The translations under genes and the position numbers were made by a program. A model generated the notes under the pieces. That model saw nothing but the letters and a program-made list of their open reading frames with translations, was not told where the DNA came from and did not search any database. From an uncultured Ruminococcus sp. (GTDB lineage Bacteria > Bacillota > Clostridia > Lachnospirales > Lachnospiraceae), in assembly GCA_900544395.1 (NCBI GenBank), contig UQVC01000025.1:1-34962 (forward strand): DNA of 34,962 bases. The letters are read 5' to 3'. This document shows positions 13,905 through 23,909 of the stretch, piece by piece. Positions within the stretch are counted from its first letter, which is position 1. Each line of letters starts with the position of its first letter.

Positions 13905-14753
13905 TTATTGCTTTTGTTTAATTCTGGAAATATGTACAATCAAATAAACCCTTTCCTCTTCTGTAATTTCTTTCTGGAGCAAATTCCGAATATATTTTCG
14001 AATTTGCTCCACACATCCTGCAGCCTTTTTCTCCTGCTGTACTACTGAATGATAAATCCATGCATCCGCATTCTCTAACATCTTATCTTCCAAAAGCCGT
14101 TGCAAAAAAAATTGCATATGGATTACGAACCTGGAGTAATTGATACTTTCTTCATCAATTTCCCACTGATAATACAGTTGAACAATCTGAAACAAATCTT
14201 TCAGCATTTTTACCATAAGCATTCCGTTCTGCATTCCTATTTTATTCTCTGTCGCATCAATCTGCGCATTTACTATGTGAAATGCAATATTCCCAGCTTC
14301 CTCCTCAGGAAGATTGACATTTAACTCCTGATTAAGATAAGAAAGAACCTCACTCCCCAACAGATACTCTTTCGGATAAAATTTCTGAATTTCCCAAAGC
14401 ATCCTGTTTTGTAAAACGATTCCTTTTTTATACCTCTCCAGAGCATAGATCAGATGATCAGACAACGTCACAAAAATTTGCTCATTTAATCTGGAAGCCA
14501 TTTTACACGTTACCATCTGTACTGCATCTTGGATTACTTCTGCATAACTTGCAGGCACATCCTGAAGCAGCCTTATATAATCCTGTGTATTTTTTTCATC
14601 TTTCAGCATATAGATTTTTTCCACATCTGTTTCACGGAGACGTTCTCCTACTTTATAAGAAAACCGCAGTCCCTTCCCCATTGCGATCTGCTCCTTCCCA
14701 TTCTCACTCTCCACTAAAAGAAGATTATTATTCAGTACTTTCTTTATGATCAT
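13905..14753 (-). CDS. licT: LicT/BglG-family transcription antiterminator
   Basis: This RNA-binding antiterminator is switched by PTS phosphorylation. The 282-residue product has the CAT RNA-binding domain (1-55, MIIKKVLNNNLLLVESENG), PRD1 (about 70-170, with His in SDHLIYALER and in FHIVNAQ) and PRD2 (about 175-280, with FVIHMQFFLQRL and VYLIVHISR). All expected PRD histidines appear present. It is the last gene of the bgl operon, 24 bases after bglA. Its target is the RAT site at 18210-18237, so it should control its own operon: active when beta-glucoside is imported, inactivated by BglP phosphorylation otherwise. Confidence 0.93.
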   Translation of the reverse strand: MIIKKVLNNNLLLVESENGKEQIAMGKGLRFSYKVGERLRETDVEKIYMLKDEKNTQDYIRLLQDVPASYAEVIQDAVQMVTCKMASRLNEQIFVTLSDHLIYALERYKKGIVLQNRMLWEIQKFYPKEYLLGSEVLSYLNQELNVNLPEEEAGNIAFHIVNAQIDATENKIGMQNGMLMVKMLKDLFQIVQLYYQWEIDEESINYSRFVIHMQFFLQRLLEDKMLENADAWIYHSVVQQEKKAAGCVEQIRKYIRNLLQKEITEEERVYLIVHISRIKQKQ

Positions 14754-14777
14754 CGCCTATACCCTCAGCTTTTTATT

Positions 14778-16190
14778 TTATAAATTCTGTCCGTTTTCTA
14801 AAATCACATTTGCATACCAGTAAAAACTATCTTTTCGAAAACGTTTCAATTCTTTCAAATCAAACTCTTCCCGATCCACATAAATAAATCCATACCGTTT
14901 ACGATATCCCTGATGTGTACTTACCACATCAATAGCCGCCCATGGACAATATCCCAATATCTGTACTCCATCTGTGATCGCAAGACGCATCTGCTGTAAA
15001 TGCTCCCGAATAAACTGAATCCTGTACGCATCATGTATTTTTCCATCAGCTTCCAGAATATCCGGTGCTCCAATTCCGTTTTCTGTCACTAAAATCGGAA
15101 GATGGTATCTCTCATATACTTTTCTTAAAGTATACCTAAAACCAACCGGATCTACAACCCATCCGTACTGTGTTTTTCCCACATACGGATTTTCCCCCGG
15201 ACGATATACCCCCGGTTCTCCCAACATAATCTGCTGATCACCTGCCCTGGCTGCCACATCCGATGCATCACCTCTGCTTGCTGCGATCGTGGCTGTAGAA
15301 TAATAATTCATCGCAATAAAATCTGGTTTCGCATCTTTAAGGCATTCTATATCTCCTGGTTGCAACTCAGGTGCAATTCCTCTGTCCTTCATATATTCCC
15401 ACGCCAAAGGATGATAACTTCCAAATACCGGAACATCCGCAAAATTCCAACAACGTAACACCTCCCAGTTATGTGCTGCAATCGCATCTTCCGGTCGGCT
15501 GCTTTCCTGATACATTGCTGTCAAATTCAACGCCGGACCAATTTTCCCGCCGGATACCATTTGATGGAACAACTTCATAACCTTCGCCTGCGCCAACATC
15601 ATATGATGATTCTGTTGATAAAGTTCCTTTTTTGTTGGCAGTTTTCGCCCTTTAGGAAGTCCAATTGCCCCCGGATGCAAAATCATGGTGTTCTGCTCGT
15701 TGATTGTCAGCCAGTAAATTACTTCTTCCCCAAAATTCTGAAACAGAACTTCCGCATATTCCACAAAAGCATGTATAGTTTCCCGATTTGACCATCCCCC
15801 TTTTTTCTCCAGACAATAGGGTAAATCAAAATGGTACATCGTAATAATTGGCTCAATACCATTTTTCTTACATTCACGAATCACATCCCTATAATAGGCA
15901 ACCCCTTTTTCGTTAACATCCCCTACACCATTTGGTAAAATCCTGGTCCACGCAACAGAAAAACGATATGCTTTTAATCCCATTTCTGCAAATAGGGCAA
16001 TATCTTCCTTATATCTGTGATAATGATCACTTGCCACCGAAAAATCGGCAACTCCTTCCGGATGTTCATACATATCAATGATGGACGGACTTTTTCCATC
16101 TTCATCCACTCCGCCTTCTACCTGATAAGCAGACGTAGACGCACCCCACAAAAATCCTGACGGAAATGGTTTTAATTTTTGATAAATCAT
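14778..16190 (-). CDS. bglA: 6-phospho-beta-glucosidase, GH1
   Basis: This enzyme hydrolyses phosphorylated beta-glucosides to glucose 6-phosphate and the aglycone or glucose in the cytoplasm. The 470-residue length is usual for GH1. The N-terminal signature FLWGASTSAYQVEGG is at 13-27, the acid/base Glu165 is in TINEQNT and the nucleophile Glu370 is in LVTENGIGAP. A C-terminal STHQGYRKRYGF fits the phosphate-binding loop of 6-phospho enzymes. It lies 48 bases after bglP and is co-transcribed. It is a typical intact member with no missing residues. Confidence 0.93.
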   Translation of the reverse strand: MIYQKLKPFPSGFLWGASTSAYQVEGGVDEDGKSPSIIDMYEHPEGVADFSVASDHYHRYKEDIALFAEMGLKAYRFSVAWTRILPNGVGDVNEKGVAYYRDVIRECKKNGIEPIITMYHFDLPYCLEKKGGWSNRETIHAFVEYAEVLFQNFGEEVIYWLTINEQNTMILHPGAIGLPKGRKLPTKKELYQQNHHMMLAQAKVMKLFHQMVSGGKIGPALNLTAMYQESSRPEDAIAAHNWEVLRCWNFADVPVFGSYHPLAWEYMKDRGIAPELQPGDIECLKDAKPDFIAMNYYSTATIAASRGDASDVAARAGDQQIMLGEPGVYRPGENPYVGKTQYGWVVDPVGFRYTLRKVYERYHLPILVTENGIGAPDILEADGKIHDAYRIQFIREHLQQMRLAITDGVQILGYCPWAAIDVVSTHQGYRKRYGFIYVDREEFDLKELKRFRKDSFYWYANVILENGQNL

Positions 16191-16238
16191 ATTTGATCTT
16201 CTTCCTTTCTTTGAATATTACACAGTTTTCTATATAAA

Positions 16239-18083
16239 TCAAACCAAACCAAGCAGGTTCTCTCCCGCTTTTTTCTGCCCACATGTTGTCAACTCTACAT
16301 CACGGTAATTTGGTGTATTCGTTACAATGATCGGGATCACTGTATCATACCCCTCTTCTGCAATTGCCTGCAAATCAAACTCTAACAAAAGCTCGCCCGC
16401 TTCTACTCTGCTTCCTGCTTTTACTTTTGGTGTAAAATATTTTCCCTGAAGATTTACCGTATCAATCCCTACATGAATCAAAACTTCTGCTCCATTGTCC
16501 AGTTTCATCCCTATGGCATGTCCTGTCTCAAAAAATATTGTAATTTCTCCAGATCCCGGTGCATACACACGTCCTTCTTCTGGAAATATAGCTGCACCTT
16601 TCCCCAATACTTCCTTTGCAAACACATCATCTGCCACCTCTGACAATTCTGCCGCTCGCCCTGTAACCGGAGCTTTGATCCATTCACCTGATACACCGTC
16701 TTTTTTTGAAGTGCCTTCCACTTCCGTACTTTCTTGAAAACCAAGCAGCCATGACGCCGCAAATCCTACCACAAAGGAAATTACAATTGTGATCAATGCA
16801 TGCACTACATTCCACGGATTCTCTCCAATAAAAGCTGGAATAGCAGTAAGTCCCGGCGATACAAACGCATAACGCACAAGTCCCGATATACCTGCATAAA
16901 TCCCACCTGCTGCACCACCAATCATAGATGCAATCAAAGGACGTTTTAATTTTAACAAAACACCATAAAGACAAGGCTCTGTTATTCCCATCACTGCTGT
17001 AAATCCAGAAGATGCCGCCATTTGCTTCAACTCCTTGTTCTTCGTTTTAAAGGCTACGGCAAGAGTGGCTCCCCCCTGCGCAATATTCGAAGCCAGCATT
17101 CCCGGACCATTGACGACTTCATATCCAAGTGAAGAAATCTGTCCCGTTGCAATCGGTGTCATTGCCCATGCGGTTCCTGTTAATGTTAAAAATGGTTGAA
17201 ACGCTCCCATCAGCATGGGAATCAGCCAGCTTACTTTTTCATTTAACACAGTTGCTCCTGTCTGCACAATATCATTAAGCAAATTTCCGAATGGTCCAAC
17301 TCCCAAAAGCGCAATCGGGATCGCAATAAACATTATGAGCAGCGGCTTCAGGAAAAATTTAATCACTGACGGAGAATATTTCTCTGCAAATCGCTCTACA
17401 TAAGACATAATCCAAACACTCAGGATGATCGGTACTACAGAAGATGAGTAATTTACCAATACTACTGGTATCCCAAAAAAAGTAATTGACTCTCCCGCTT
17501 CCACCATACCGTTCCAGGATGGATGAAGTAATGCGCACGCCATTGTGATTGCCAGAATAGGATTGCACTTAAATTTCATAGCTGCTCCATATGCCAATAG
17601 AACCGGCATAAAATAGAATGGTGCATCTGAAATAAATGTCAAAATACTATAAGTGGATTCTGACGGATCTACCAGTTTTGCCAAAACCAGAATAGAAAGT
17701 ACTGCCTTTATCATACCTCCGCCAATCAATGCCGGAATCACCGGTGTGAATGTAGTAGAAATCACACTTATGATCCGATTGACAATCGTCGTTTTTTCTT
17801 CCCGGTCCAGTTCTCTGTTTCCATCATTCTCCTCACTATGCTTCATTTCCTCAGAAATTGCCCGAAAAGCAGTCTGCACTTCATTTCCTATAATGACCTG
17901 AAATTGCCCTCCTTTTTCTACAACTCCAATTACTCCCGGAATGTTTTCTATACTTTTTACATCTACTTTTTCTTTCTTATAAAACTCAAACCTCAAGCGT
18001 GTTGCACAATGTGTCAGTTGCCTGATATTCTCTGTCCCGCCAACCAGACTTATTATTTTTTTACCTATTGCTTTATAATCCAT
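16239..18083 (-). CDS. bglP: Beta-glucoside PTS transporter, EIIBCA
   Basis: The 614-residue product takes up and phosphorylates beta-glucosides. Domain order is IIB, IIC, IIA: the phosphorylated Cys26 is in LTHCATRLRF, the membrane IIC part runs from about 105 to 445, and the IIA domain (about 480-610) contains GAEVLIHVGIDTV with the active His. The ATG at 18083 has GGAGGTAAAT upstream; a longer reading frame into 18170 is leader and terminator sequence. It depends on HPr and EI, whose genes lie at 31872-29966. It is the first gene of the operon, under LicT antitermination. Confidence 0.95.
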   Translation of the reverse strand: MDYKAIGKKIISLVGGTENIRQLTHCATRLRFEFYKKEKVDVKSIENIPGVIGVVEKGGQFQVIIGNEVQTAFRAISEEMKHSEENDGNRELDREEKTTIVNRIISVISTTFTPVIPALIGGGMIKAVLSILVLAKLVDPSESTYSILTFISDAPFYFMPVLLAYGAAMKFKCNPILAITMACALLHPSWNGMVEAGESITFFGIPVVLVNYSSSVVPIILSVWIMSYVERFAEKYSPSVIKFFLKPLLIMFIAIPIALLGVGPFGNLLNDIVQTGATVLNEKVSWLIPMLMGAFQPFLTLTGTAWAMTPIATGQISSLGYEVVNGPGMLASNIAQGGATLAVAFKTKNKELKQMAASSGFTAVMGITEPCLYGVLLKLKRPLIASMIGGAAGGIYAGISGLVRYAFVSPGLTAIPAFIGENPWNVVHALITIVISFVVGFAASWLLGFQESTEVEGTSKKDGVSGEWIKAPVTGRAAELSEVADDVFAKEVLGKGAAIFPEEGRVYAPGSGEITIFFETGHAIGMKLDNGAEVLIHVGIDTVNLQGKYFTPKVKAGSRVEAGELLLEFDLQAIAEEGYDTVIPIIVTNTPNYRDVELTTCGQKKAGENLLGLV

Positions 18084-18153
18084 ATTTACCTCCTTTTCCG
18101 GCTGCTTTTTGCACTGTTTACAGATCGGCCGTATCTGTATTATCCTGCTTTTT

Positions 18154-18215
18154 TCATAAAAAAAGACCAAGACAAGAGGTGCAATAATCTCATGCTCCTC
18201 ATTGTTCTCGGTCTT
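18154..18215 (-). terminator. Leader terminator of the bgl operon (attenuator)
   Basis: On the minus strand, the arms AAGACCGAGA(A)CAA and TTGTCTTGGTCTT close a loop of about 25 bases, followed by TTTTTTT. The 5' arm overlaps the end of the RAT site, so LicT binding and terminator folding exclude each other. Confidence 0.85.
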
Positions 18216-18237
18216 GCCTGCATTACCAGTAACAGCC
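18210..18237 (-). promoter_or_regulatory. RAT: LicT/BglG ribonucleic antiterminator site
   Basis: The minus-strand sequence GGCTGTTACTGGTAATGCAGGCAAGACC closely matches the RAT consensus (GG-TTGTTACTG-N5-GCAGGCAAAACC), allowing for one or two differences. Its last six bases form the first arm of the terminator. Bound LicT should stop the terminator and turn on bglP-bglA-licT. Confidence 0.9.
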
Positions 18238-18259
18238 TTTGCTATTAATTACAAATTAA

Positions 18260-18287
18260 ATTATATCAGACTGTCACAAAAATACAA
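18260..18287 (-). promoter_or_regulatory. Promoter of the bgl operon
   Basis: -35 TTGTAT (18282-18287) and -10 TATAAT (18260-18265) with a 16-base spacer, about 20 bases before the RAT. Confidence 0.7.
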
Positions 18288-18314
18288 GTCTGTTTTTCAA
18301 ATCAAACCATTCTT

Positions 18315-21300
18315 TTATTTAAAATATTTCACACCTGATTCAAAGATCTTCAGATCCTGCTCTCCGTAGATATTGATTGCTACAGAATCACCGCGGCGTT
18401 CGGAATGTGCCATCTTTCCAAGTACTCTTCCATCCGGACTTGTGATACCTTCGATCGCACGGTAGGAGCCATTGACATTCCACTCTTCGTTCATACTGAT
18501 ATTTCCTGAAGGATCACAGTACTGTGTTGCTACCTGACCGTTCGCGAATAACTGATCCAGCCACTCTTCACTCGCTACAAAACGACCTTCTCCGTGGGAA
18601 GCCGGATTTGTGTAAACCCCTCCGAGCTCTGCACCTGCAAGCCAAGGTGATTTGTTTGTCACAACTTTTGTGTAGACCATCTTTGAAATATGACGTCCAA
18701 TCGTGTTATATGTCAATGTTGGAGAATCCACTGTCTGTCCTGCAATCTTACCATAAGGAACCAGTCCCAGTTTGATCAGTGCCTGGAATCCGTTGCAGAT
18801 ACCGAGCGCCAGTCCATCTCTTTCATTCAACAGTTTTTCTACTGCTTCTTTGATCTTTGCATTCTGGAATGCAGTTGCAAAGAATTTTGCAGAACCATCC
18901 GGCTCATCTCCTGCACTGAATCCACCCGGGAACATGATCATCTGTGCCTGTCCGATTGCCTTTTCAAACTCGGCAACAGAATCACGGATATCCTCTGCAT
19001 TCATATTACGGAATACCTTTGTGATCACATTTGCGCCTGCTCTCTCAAACGCCTTACGGCTGTCATACTCACAGTTTGTTCCAGGAAATACCGGAATAAA
19101 TACGGTCGGCTGTCCGATCTTATGACTGCAGATATGAATATCGGATGTATGATAGAGCTTTTCTTCCACCACTTCATCATTATCTGCGGAAGATTTTGTC
19201 GCAAATACACTCTCCAGAGTGCCTATCCATGCTTCTTCCGCTTCTGTCAGAGCAATTTCGGTATCCGCATAAACAAATTTCTGCTCTTCGAGAACCTCAC
19301 CGATAACCGTGTATGCAATGCTCAGTTCTCCCACTTTGTCTGCCGGAACTTCTGCAATAATATCTCCAAATGCCGGCGCAAACAATTCTCCCGCATCCAG
19401 ATTATGCTCGATCTTCACACCCAGTTTATTTCCAAATGCCATCTTACTTGCCGCAGCGATTACACCATGACGATCCAGCGCATATGCGGAAACAATCTTT
19501 CCACTGTGGATATCTGCTGCAAATTTGCCATACTGATCCATCAGCTGTGTATAAACCGGGAGATCATACTGATCTTTTTCAATCTTCATCCAAACCAGTT
19601 TATTTCCTGACTTTTTCAGTTCTGGAGTAATAATCTCATCCTCTGTTGCCATGTCTACGGCAAACGATACAAGAGTCGGCGGAACATCAATATCCTGGAA
19701 TGTTCCAGACATACTGTCTTTCCCCCCGATAGACGGAAGCCCGAATCCAAGCTGTGCTTCATATGCACCCAAGAGTGCTGCAAACGGCTGACTCCATCTC
19801 TTCGGATCTTCTGTCATACGACGGAAATATTCTTGGAATGTAAAACGGATCTTGCTATAATCTCCACCTGCGGCTACGATCTTCGCAACTGACTCTACCA
19901 CTGCATAAATCGCTCCATGATACGGACTCCAGCTTGACAGATATGGATCAAATCCGTAACTCATCATAGAAACCGCATCTGTTGTTCCATTCATAACCGG
20001 AACTTTTGCAACCATAGCCTGTGTCTCTGTCATCTGATACTGACCACCGTACGGCATAAACACGGAACCTGCTCCGATGGAGCCGTCGAACATCTCTACC
20101 AAACCTTTCTGAGAGCATACATTTAAATCCTTTAAGGTCTCCAGCCATTTTTCTTTTACATCCGTCACTTCTTCTTTTACAAACAGACTGTCTTTCTTTG
20201 CAGGAATCTCAACTTCTACTGTTGTCTCCTGATGTGCTCCATTGGTGTCAAGGAACGCTCGGGAAATATTGACAATTTCATTTCCTCTCCACACTAAAAC
20301 CAGTCTCGGAGATTCTGTCACTACTGCAACTTCGACTGCTTCTAAGTTTTCTTCCTTTGCATAAGACATGAATTCTGCCACATCTTTCGGATCTACGACT
20401 ACTGCCATTCGCTCCTGAGATTCTGAAATAGCAATCTCTGTTCCATCCAGACCTGCATATTTTTTCGGTACTTTATCCAGATCCACACGAAGTCCGTCTG
20501 CAAGTTCTCCAATCGCAACAGAAACACCGCCCGCACCAAAGTCGTTGCACTTTTTAATCAGCTTACTTACTTCTTCTCTGCGGAATAAGCGCTGAATCTT
20601 GCGCTCTGTCGGAGGATTTCCTTTCTGAACCTCTGCGCCACAAGTCTCAATAGATTCTTCTGTATGTACTTTGGAAGAACCTGTTGCTCCACCGCATCCG
20701 TCACGTCCGGTACGTCCGCCGAGCAGTACGATAATATCTCCCGGATCTGAATTCTCACGGATCACCGCACGTCTTGGAGCAGCTCCAAGCACTGCACCGA
20801 TCTCCATACGTTTTGCCACATAATCCGGATGATAGATTTCTTTTACCAGTCCTGTCGCCAGACCGATCTGGTTTCCGTAAGAACTGTATCCGTGAGCAGC
20901 TCCTCTCACCAGTTTTTTCTGAGGAAGTTTTCCTTTTAAAGTCTCTTTTACAGATACCGTCGGATCTGCAGCTCCTGTCACACGCATTGCCTGATATACA
21001 TAAGTACGTCCGGACAATGGATCACGGATTGCACCGCCAAGGCAGGTTGCCGCTCCACCAAACGGTTCAATCTCTGTCGGATGATTGTGTGTCTCATTTT
21101 TGAAATTGATCAGCCACTCTTCTTCCACACCGTCTACTTTGATCGGAACAACAATACTGCATGCATTGATTTCATCTGATTCTTCCTGATCTGCAAGCTT
21201 TCCTTCTTTTTTCAGCTTACGCATCGCCATCAGCGCAAGATCCATCAGGCAGACAAACTTATCTTCTCTTCCTTTGAAGATCTCACTGTGGTCACTTAAA

Positions 21301-22070
21301 TACTGTTTGTATGTATTGACGATCGGCTCTTTATAGTCTCCTTCACCGAATGTCACATCCTTTAACTCTGTAGAGAATGTCGTGTGACGGCAGTGATCAG
21401 ACCAGTATGTATCCAGAACACGAATCTCTGTCATAGTCGGATTTCTATGCTCTTCTCCGTGATAATAATTCTGGATATGCTGGAAATCTTTAAATGTCAT
21501 TGCCAGCCCAAGGGAATCATAAAGCGCTTTTAATTCTGCTTCCGGCATTGTCTCAAAACCATCAAATACTTTCACATCTTCCGGTTCCTCAAACACAGTC
21601 ACTAACGTTTCCGGTTTTTCCATTCCTGTCTCTCTTGAGTCCACAGGGTTGATACAGTGATTCTTGATCGCTGCAAATTCATCCTCTGTTACGTTTCCTT
21701 CGATGACATATGTTGTCGCCGTTTTGATTACAGGAGACTCGTCCTCTTTGATAAACTGCACACACTGTTCAGCAGAATCTGCTCTCTGATCAAACTGTCC
21801 CGGCAGATATTCTACCGAAAATACATGATCTTTGTCAGATACCGGAAAGCTCTCAAGATAAAGTACATCTACCGGCGGTTCCGCAAAAATCCCATTACAT
21901 GCTTTCTCAAACGTATCTTCTGAAAGATTCTCCACATCATAACGAATCAGAACTCTGACACCTGTCACAGTTTCAATTCCAAGATAACTTCTGATCTCAT
22001 GTCTCAATTCTTTTGCCTGTACGGCAAATTCTGCCTTTTTTTCTACATATACGCGCTTTACGTTGCTCAT
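18315..22070 (-). CDS. purL: Phosphoribosylformylglycinamidine synthase, single-chain
   Basis: This enzyme converts FGAR, ATP and glutamine to FGAM in purine synthesis. The 1251-residue product contains an N-terminal PurS-like part, two synthetase halves (NHPTEIEPFGGAATCLGGAIRD; GGKDSMSGTFQ) and a C-terminal glutaminase with nucleophile Cys in LGICNGFQ and the preceding MFPGGFSAGDEPDG. This is the fused single-chain form, as in many Clostridia, rather than separate PurS, PurL and PurQ. The ATG at 22070 is supported by GGAGATTGTAT; the frame extends nine codons further to 22097, but that part lacks a ribosome site. No purine riboswitch is visible upstream. Confidence 0.95.
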   Translation of the reverse strand: MSNVKRVYVEKKAEFAVQAKELRHEIRSYLGIETVTGVRVLIRYDVENLSEDTFEKACNGIFAEPPVDVLYLESFPVSDKDHVFSVEYLPGQFDQRADSAEQCVQFIKEDESPVIKTATTYVIEGNVTEDEFAAIKNHCINPVDSRETGMEKPETLVTVFEEPEDVKVFDGFETMPEAELKALYDSLGLAMTFKDFQHIQNYYHGEEHRNPTMTEIRVLDTYWSDHCRHTTFSTELKDVTFGEGDYKEPIVNTYKQYLSDHSEIFKGREDKFVCLMDLALMAMRKLKKEGKLADQEESDEINACSIVVPIKVDGVEEEWLINFKNETHNHPTEIEPFGGAATCLGGAIRDPLSGRTYVYQAMRVTGAADPTVSVKETLKGKLPQKKLVRGAAHGYSSYGNQIGLATGLVKEIYHPDYVAKRMEIGAVLGAAPRRAVIRENSDPGDIIVLLGGRTGRDGCGGATGSSKVHTEESIETCGAEVQKGNPPTERKIQRLFRREEVSKLIKKCNDFGAGGVSVAIGELADGLRVDLDKVPKKYAGLDGTEIAISESQERMAVVVDPKDVAEFMSYAKEENLEAVEVAVVTESPRLVLVWRGNEIVNISRAFLDTNGAHQETTVEVEIPAKKDSLFVKEEVTDVKEKWLETLKDLNVCSQKGLVEMFDGSIGAGSVFMPYGGQYQMTETQAMVAKVPVMNGTTDAVSMMSYGFDPYLSSWSPYHGAIYAVVESVAKIVAAGGDYSKIRFTFQEYFRRMTEDPKRWSQPFAALLGAYEAQLGFGLPSIGGKDSMSGTFQDIDVPPTLVSFAVDMATEDEIITPELKKSGNKLVWMKIEKDQYDLPVYTQLMDQYGKFAADIHSGKIVSAYALDRHGVIAAASKMAFGNKLGVKIEHNLDAGELFAPAFGDIIAEVPADKVGELSIAYTVIGEVLEEQKFVYADTEIALTEAEEAWIGTLESVFATKSSADNDEVVEEKLYHTSDIHICSHKIGQPTVFIPVFPGTNCEYDSRKAFERAGANVITKVFRNMNAEDIRDSVAEFEKAIGQAQMIMFPGGFSAGDEPDGSAKFFATAFQNAKIKEAVEKLLNERDGLALGICNGFQALIKLGLVPYGKIAGQTVDSPTLTYNTIGRHISKMVYTKVVTNKSPWLAGAELGGVYTNPASHGEGRFVASEEWLDQLFANGQVATQYCDPSGNISMNEEWNVNGSYRAIEGITSPDGRVLGKMAHSERRGDSVAINIYGEQDLKIFESGVKYFK

Positions 22071-22167
22071 ATACAATCTCCTTTGCACTTCTTTCAAACA
22101 TTAAGTAACTCTTTTTACCGTAATCTTACCACATTTTTTCTCATAAGTATAATTAATATAATTAAAC

Positions 22168-22887
22168 TCACTCATAAGTACTTTTAATTTTTCTTTCATT
22201 TTCATCTTTCTTGGCCTGTCTGGCGAGAAACACACTGACTGCCAGAAAGATCAGCATACTGATAATGAAGATTCCCCCAATGCGCAATGCCATATCATAG
22301 AAAAAAACTTCCGGCAGCATCCGGATCATATAATCCTCAGCGGGATCAAACAACCACAGATCATTGGTAAAAAATATCTCATGGAATACCGTAAATGCTG
22401 TATTAAAATCTACAATCAGCGCTCCTGCCAGAAACGCGACTCCGGCTGTGGCGATCCCAAGACCGATCTGATATCCTCTTGCCAGAATCTTTTTCCAATT
22501 CGCCTTTGTCACCCAAAGTACGAAAAGACAGAGCAGCATCACCGCCGCTGATACTCTTCTTACCATAAGACCACCAAGAAACAAATTTTTCACATCAGCC
22601 ATATGCAATTTGTCCTGCTCATTAAAAAAGTCCTGCTCTTTTCCTTCTACCACTGTGTACACATCCAGATTTTCTCTGTCACCGATCAGATAATCCATCA
22701 TCTCATAGGTCACATACATCACATCTTTCAGCTCCATATCAAGATCCGAGACCACATCATATTTCTTATATTCTTTTTCGTAAAATCCAAAATCTCCATA
22801 CGCCGCAAATTGAAAGCTGTTGATCAGCAGCACCAGAATCAGCGCCAGAGAAAACACGATTCCCAAAAACCATTGTACTTTTTTCAC
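22168..22887 (-). CDS. DUF1461 (TIGR01906) integral membrane protein
   Basis: The 239-residue product has an N-terminal membrane segment, an extracytoplasmic part with FFNEQDKLHMADVKNLF, and three more segments near 110-220, with the conserved FHEIFFTNDLWLFDPAEDYMIRMLPE between two of them. This pattern is that of DUF1461/TIGR01906, function unknown. The start is GTG at 22887 with GGGAGGTAAAATGC upstream; a closer ATG is out of frame. It precedes purL by 97 bases on the same strand and is divergent from the LysR gene. Confidence 0.85.
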   Translation of the reverse strand: MKKVQWFLGIVFSLALILVLLINSFQFAAYGDFGFYEKEYKKYDVVSDLDMELKDVMYVTYEMMDYLIGDRENLDVYTVVEGKEQDFFNEQDKLHMADVKNLFLGGLMVRRVSAAVMLLCLFVLWVTKANWKKILARGYQIGLGIATAGVAFLAGALIVDFNTAFTVFHEIFFTNDLWLFDPAEDYMIRMLPEVFFYDMALRIGGIFIISMLIFLAVSVFLARQAKKDENERKIKSTYE

Positions 22888-22958
22888 GCATTTTACCTCC
22901 CAGTCTTTTCTGCTTTCGTCATTTTTTCCATTCTTCTGCGATTCCTGTATATTTTACC

Positions 22959-22997
22959 ACAATATAGATTGTAATTCATTCATTTTTGCCCTATAAT
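22959..22997 (+). promoter_or_regulatory. LysR-gene promoter with overlapping inverted repeat
   Basis: -35 TTGTAA (22969-22974), 17-base spacer and -10 TATAAT (22992-22997). The dyad ACAAT-ATAG-ATTGT (22959-22972) overlaps the -35. It lies between divergent genes, the usual spot for LysR autoregulation. Confidence 0.65.
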
Positions 22998-23026
22998 ACA
23001 GGGAGCACTTATTAGGAGGTCTAATA

Positions 23027-23902
23027 ATGGATATTAACTATGAACTATATAAGGTATTCTATCACGTGGCATCTACTTTGAGTTTTTCCGAAGCTTCCAA
23101 ACAGCTTTTCATCTCACAATCTGCTGTCAGTCAGTCTATCAAAACACTGGAACGCAAGCTGGATCAGGTGCTTTTTATCCGCAGTACAAAAAAAGTCCAG
23201 CTCACACCGGAAGGAGAAATCCTCCTTCGCCATATCGAACCTGCCATGCATCTGATCCAGCGCGGGGAATCCCAGCTTCTGGATGCAGCTTCTACCGGTG
23301 GACAGATTCGGATTGGAGCCAGTGATACGATCTGCCGATATTTTCTGGTTCCCTATTTAAAGAAATTTCACGAAGCATTTCCAAATGCCCACATCAAAGT
23401 TGTCAACCAGACATCCATCAAATGTGTAGAATTACTGGAATCCGGACAGGTCGATCTCATTGTGGTCAACTACCCAAACAGCTACTTAAGCAATGTCTCT
23501 TCGATCAAAAAGATCAAAAAATTTCATGATGTTTTTATTGCCAACCAGGATTTTGCAGAGTTGAAAGGAAAGAAACTTTCCTATCAGGAACTGTCAAAAT
23601 ATCCAATTCTGATGCTGGACAAGCACAGTACCACCAGTGAATATCTGCACCGCCTCTTCCAGCAGCATCAACTGGATCTGGTTCCTGAAATCGAGCTGAC
23701 CAGCAATGATCTTCTGATCGATCTTGCACGAATCGGACTCGGAATCGCATTTATTCCAAATTTCTGTCTCTCTGAGCAGACTTGCGATCTCTTTGCTGTC
23801 CAGACAGAAGAAGAACTGCCAGAGCGTGAGCTTGTCATCGCTTATAATGAACAGGTGCTGACCTCAAAGGCAGCAAAAGAATTCTTAAGTTTTTTTGACT
23901 GA
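23027..23902 (+). CDS. LysR-family transcriptional regulator
   Basis: The 291-residue product has an N-terminal winged HTH (about 1-60, FSEASKQLFISQSAVSQSIKTLERKL) and a C-terminal periplasmic-binding-like effector domain from about 90 (GGQIRIGASDTICRYFLVPYL). The target and effector are unknown; the neighbouring DUF1461 gene is a possible target because it is divergent. The ATG has TTAGGAGGTCTAAT upstream. The length is normal and the gene looks intact. Confidence 0.93.
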   Translation: MDINYELYKVFYHVASTLSFSEASKQLFISQSAVSQSIKTLERKLDQVLFIRSTKKVQLTPEGEILLRHIEPAMHLIQRGESQLLDAASTGGQIRIGASDTICRYFLVPYLKKFHEAFPNAHIKVVNQTSIKCVELLESGQVDLIVVNYPNSYLSNVSSIKKIKKFHDVFIANQDFAELKGKKLSYQELSKYPILMLDKHSTTSEYLHRLFQQHQLDLVPEIELTSNDLLIDLARIGLGIAFIPNFCLSEQTCDLFAVQTEEELPERELVIAYNEQVLTSKAAKEFLSFFD

Positions 23903-23909
23903 TGTACAA

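Noticed and set aside
18083..18170. N-terminal extension of BglP to 18170
   Set aside because: The added segment covers the leader terminator tail and has no ribosome site; GGAGGTAAAT precedes the ATG at 18083.
22071..22167. Purine riboswitch before purL
   Set aside because: No matching stems or conserved core in this AT-rich 97-base gap; only a short CTTATGAG repeat is seen.
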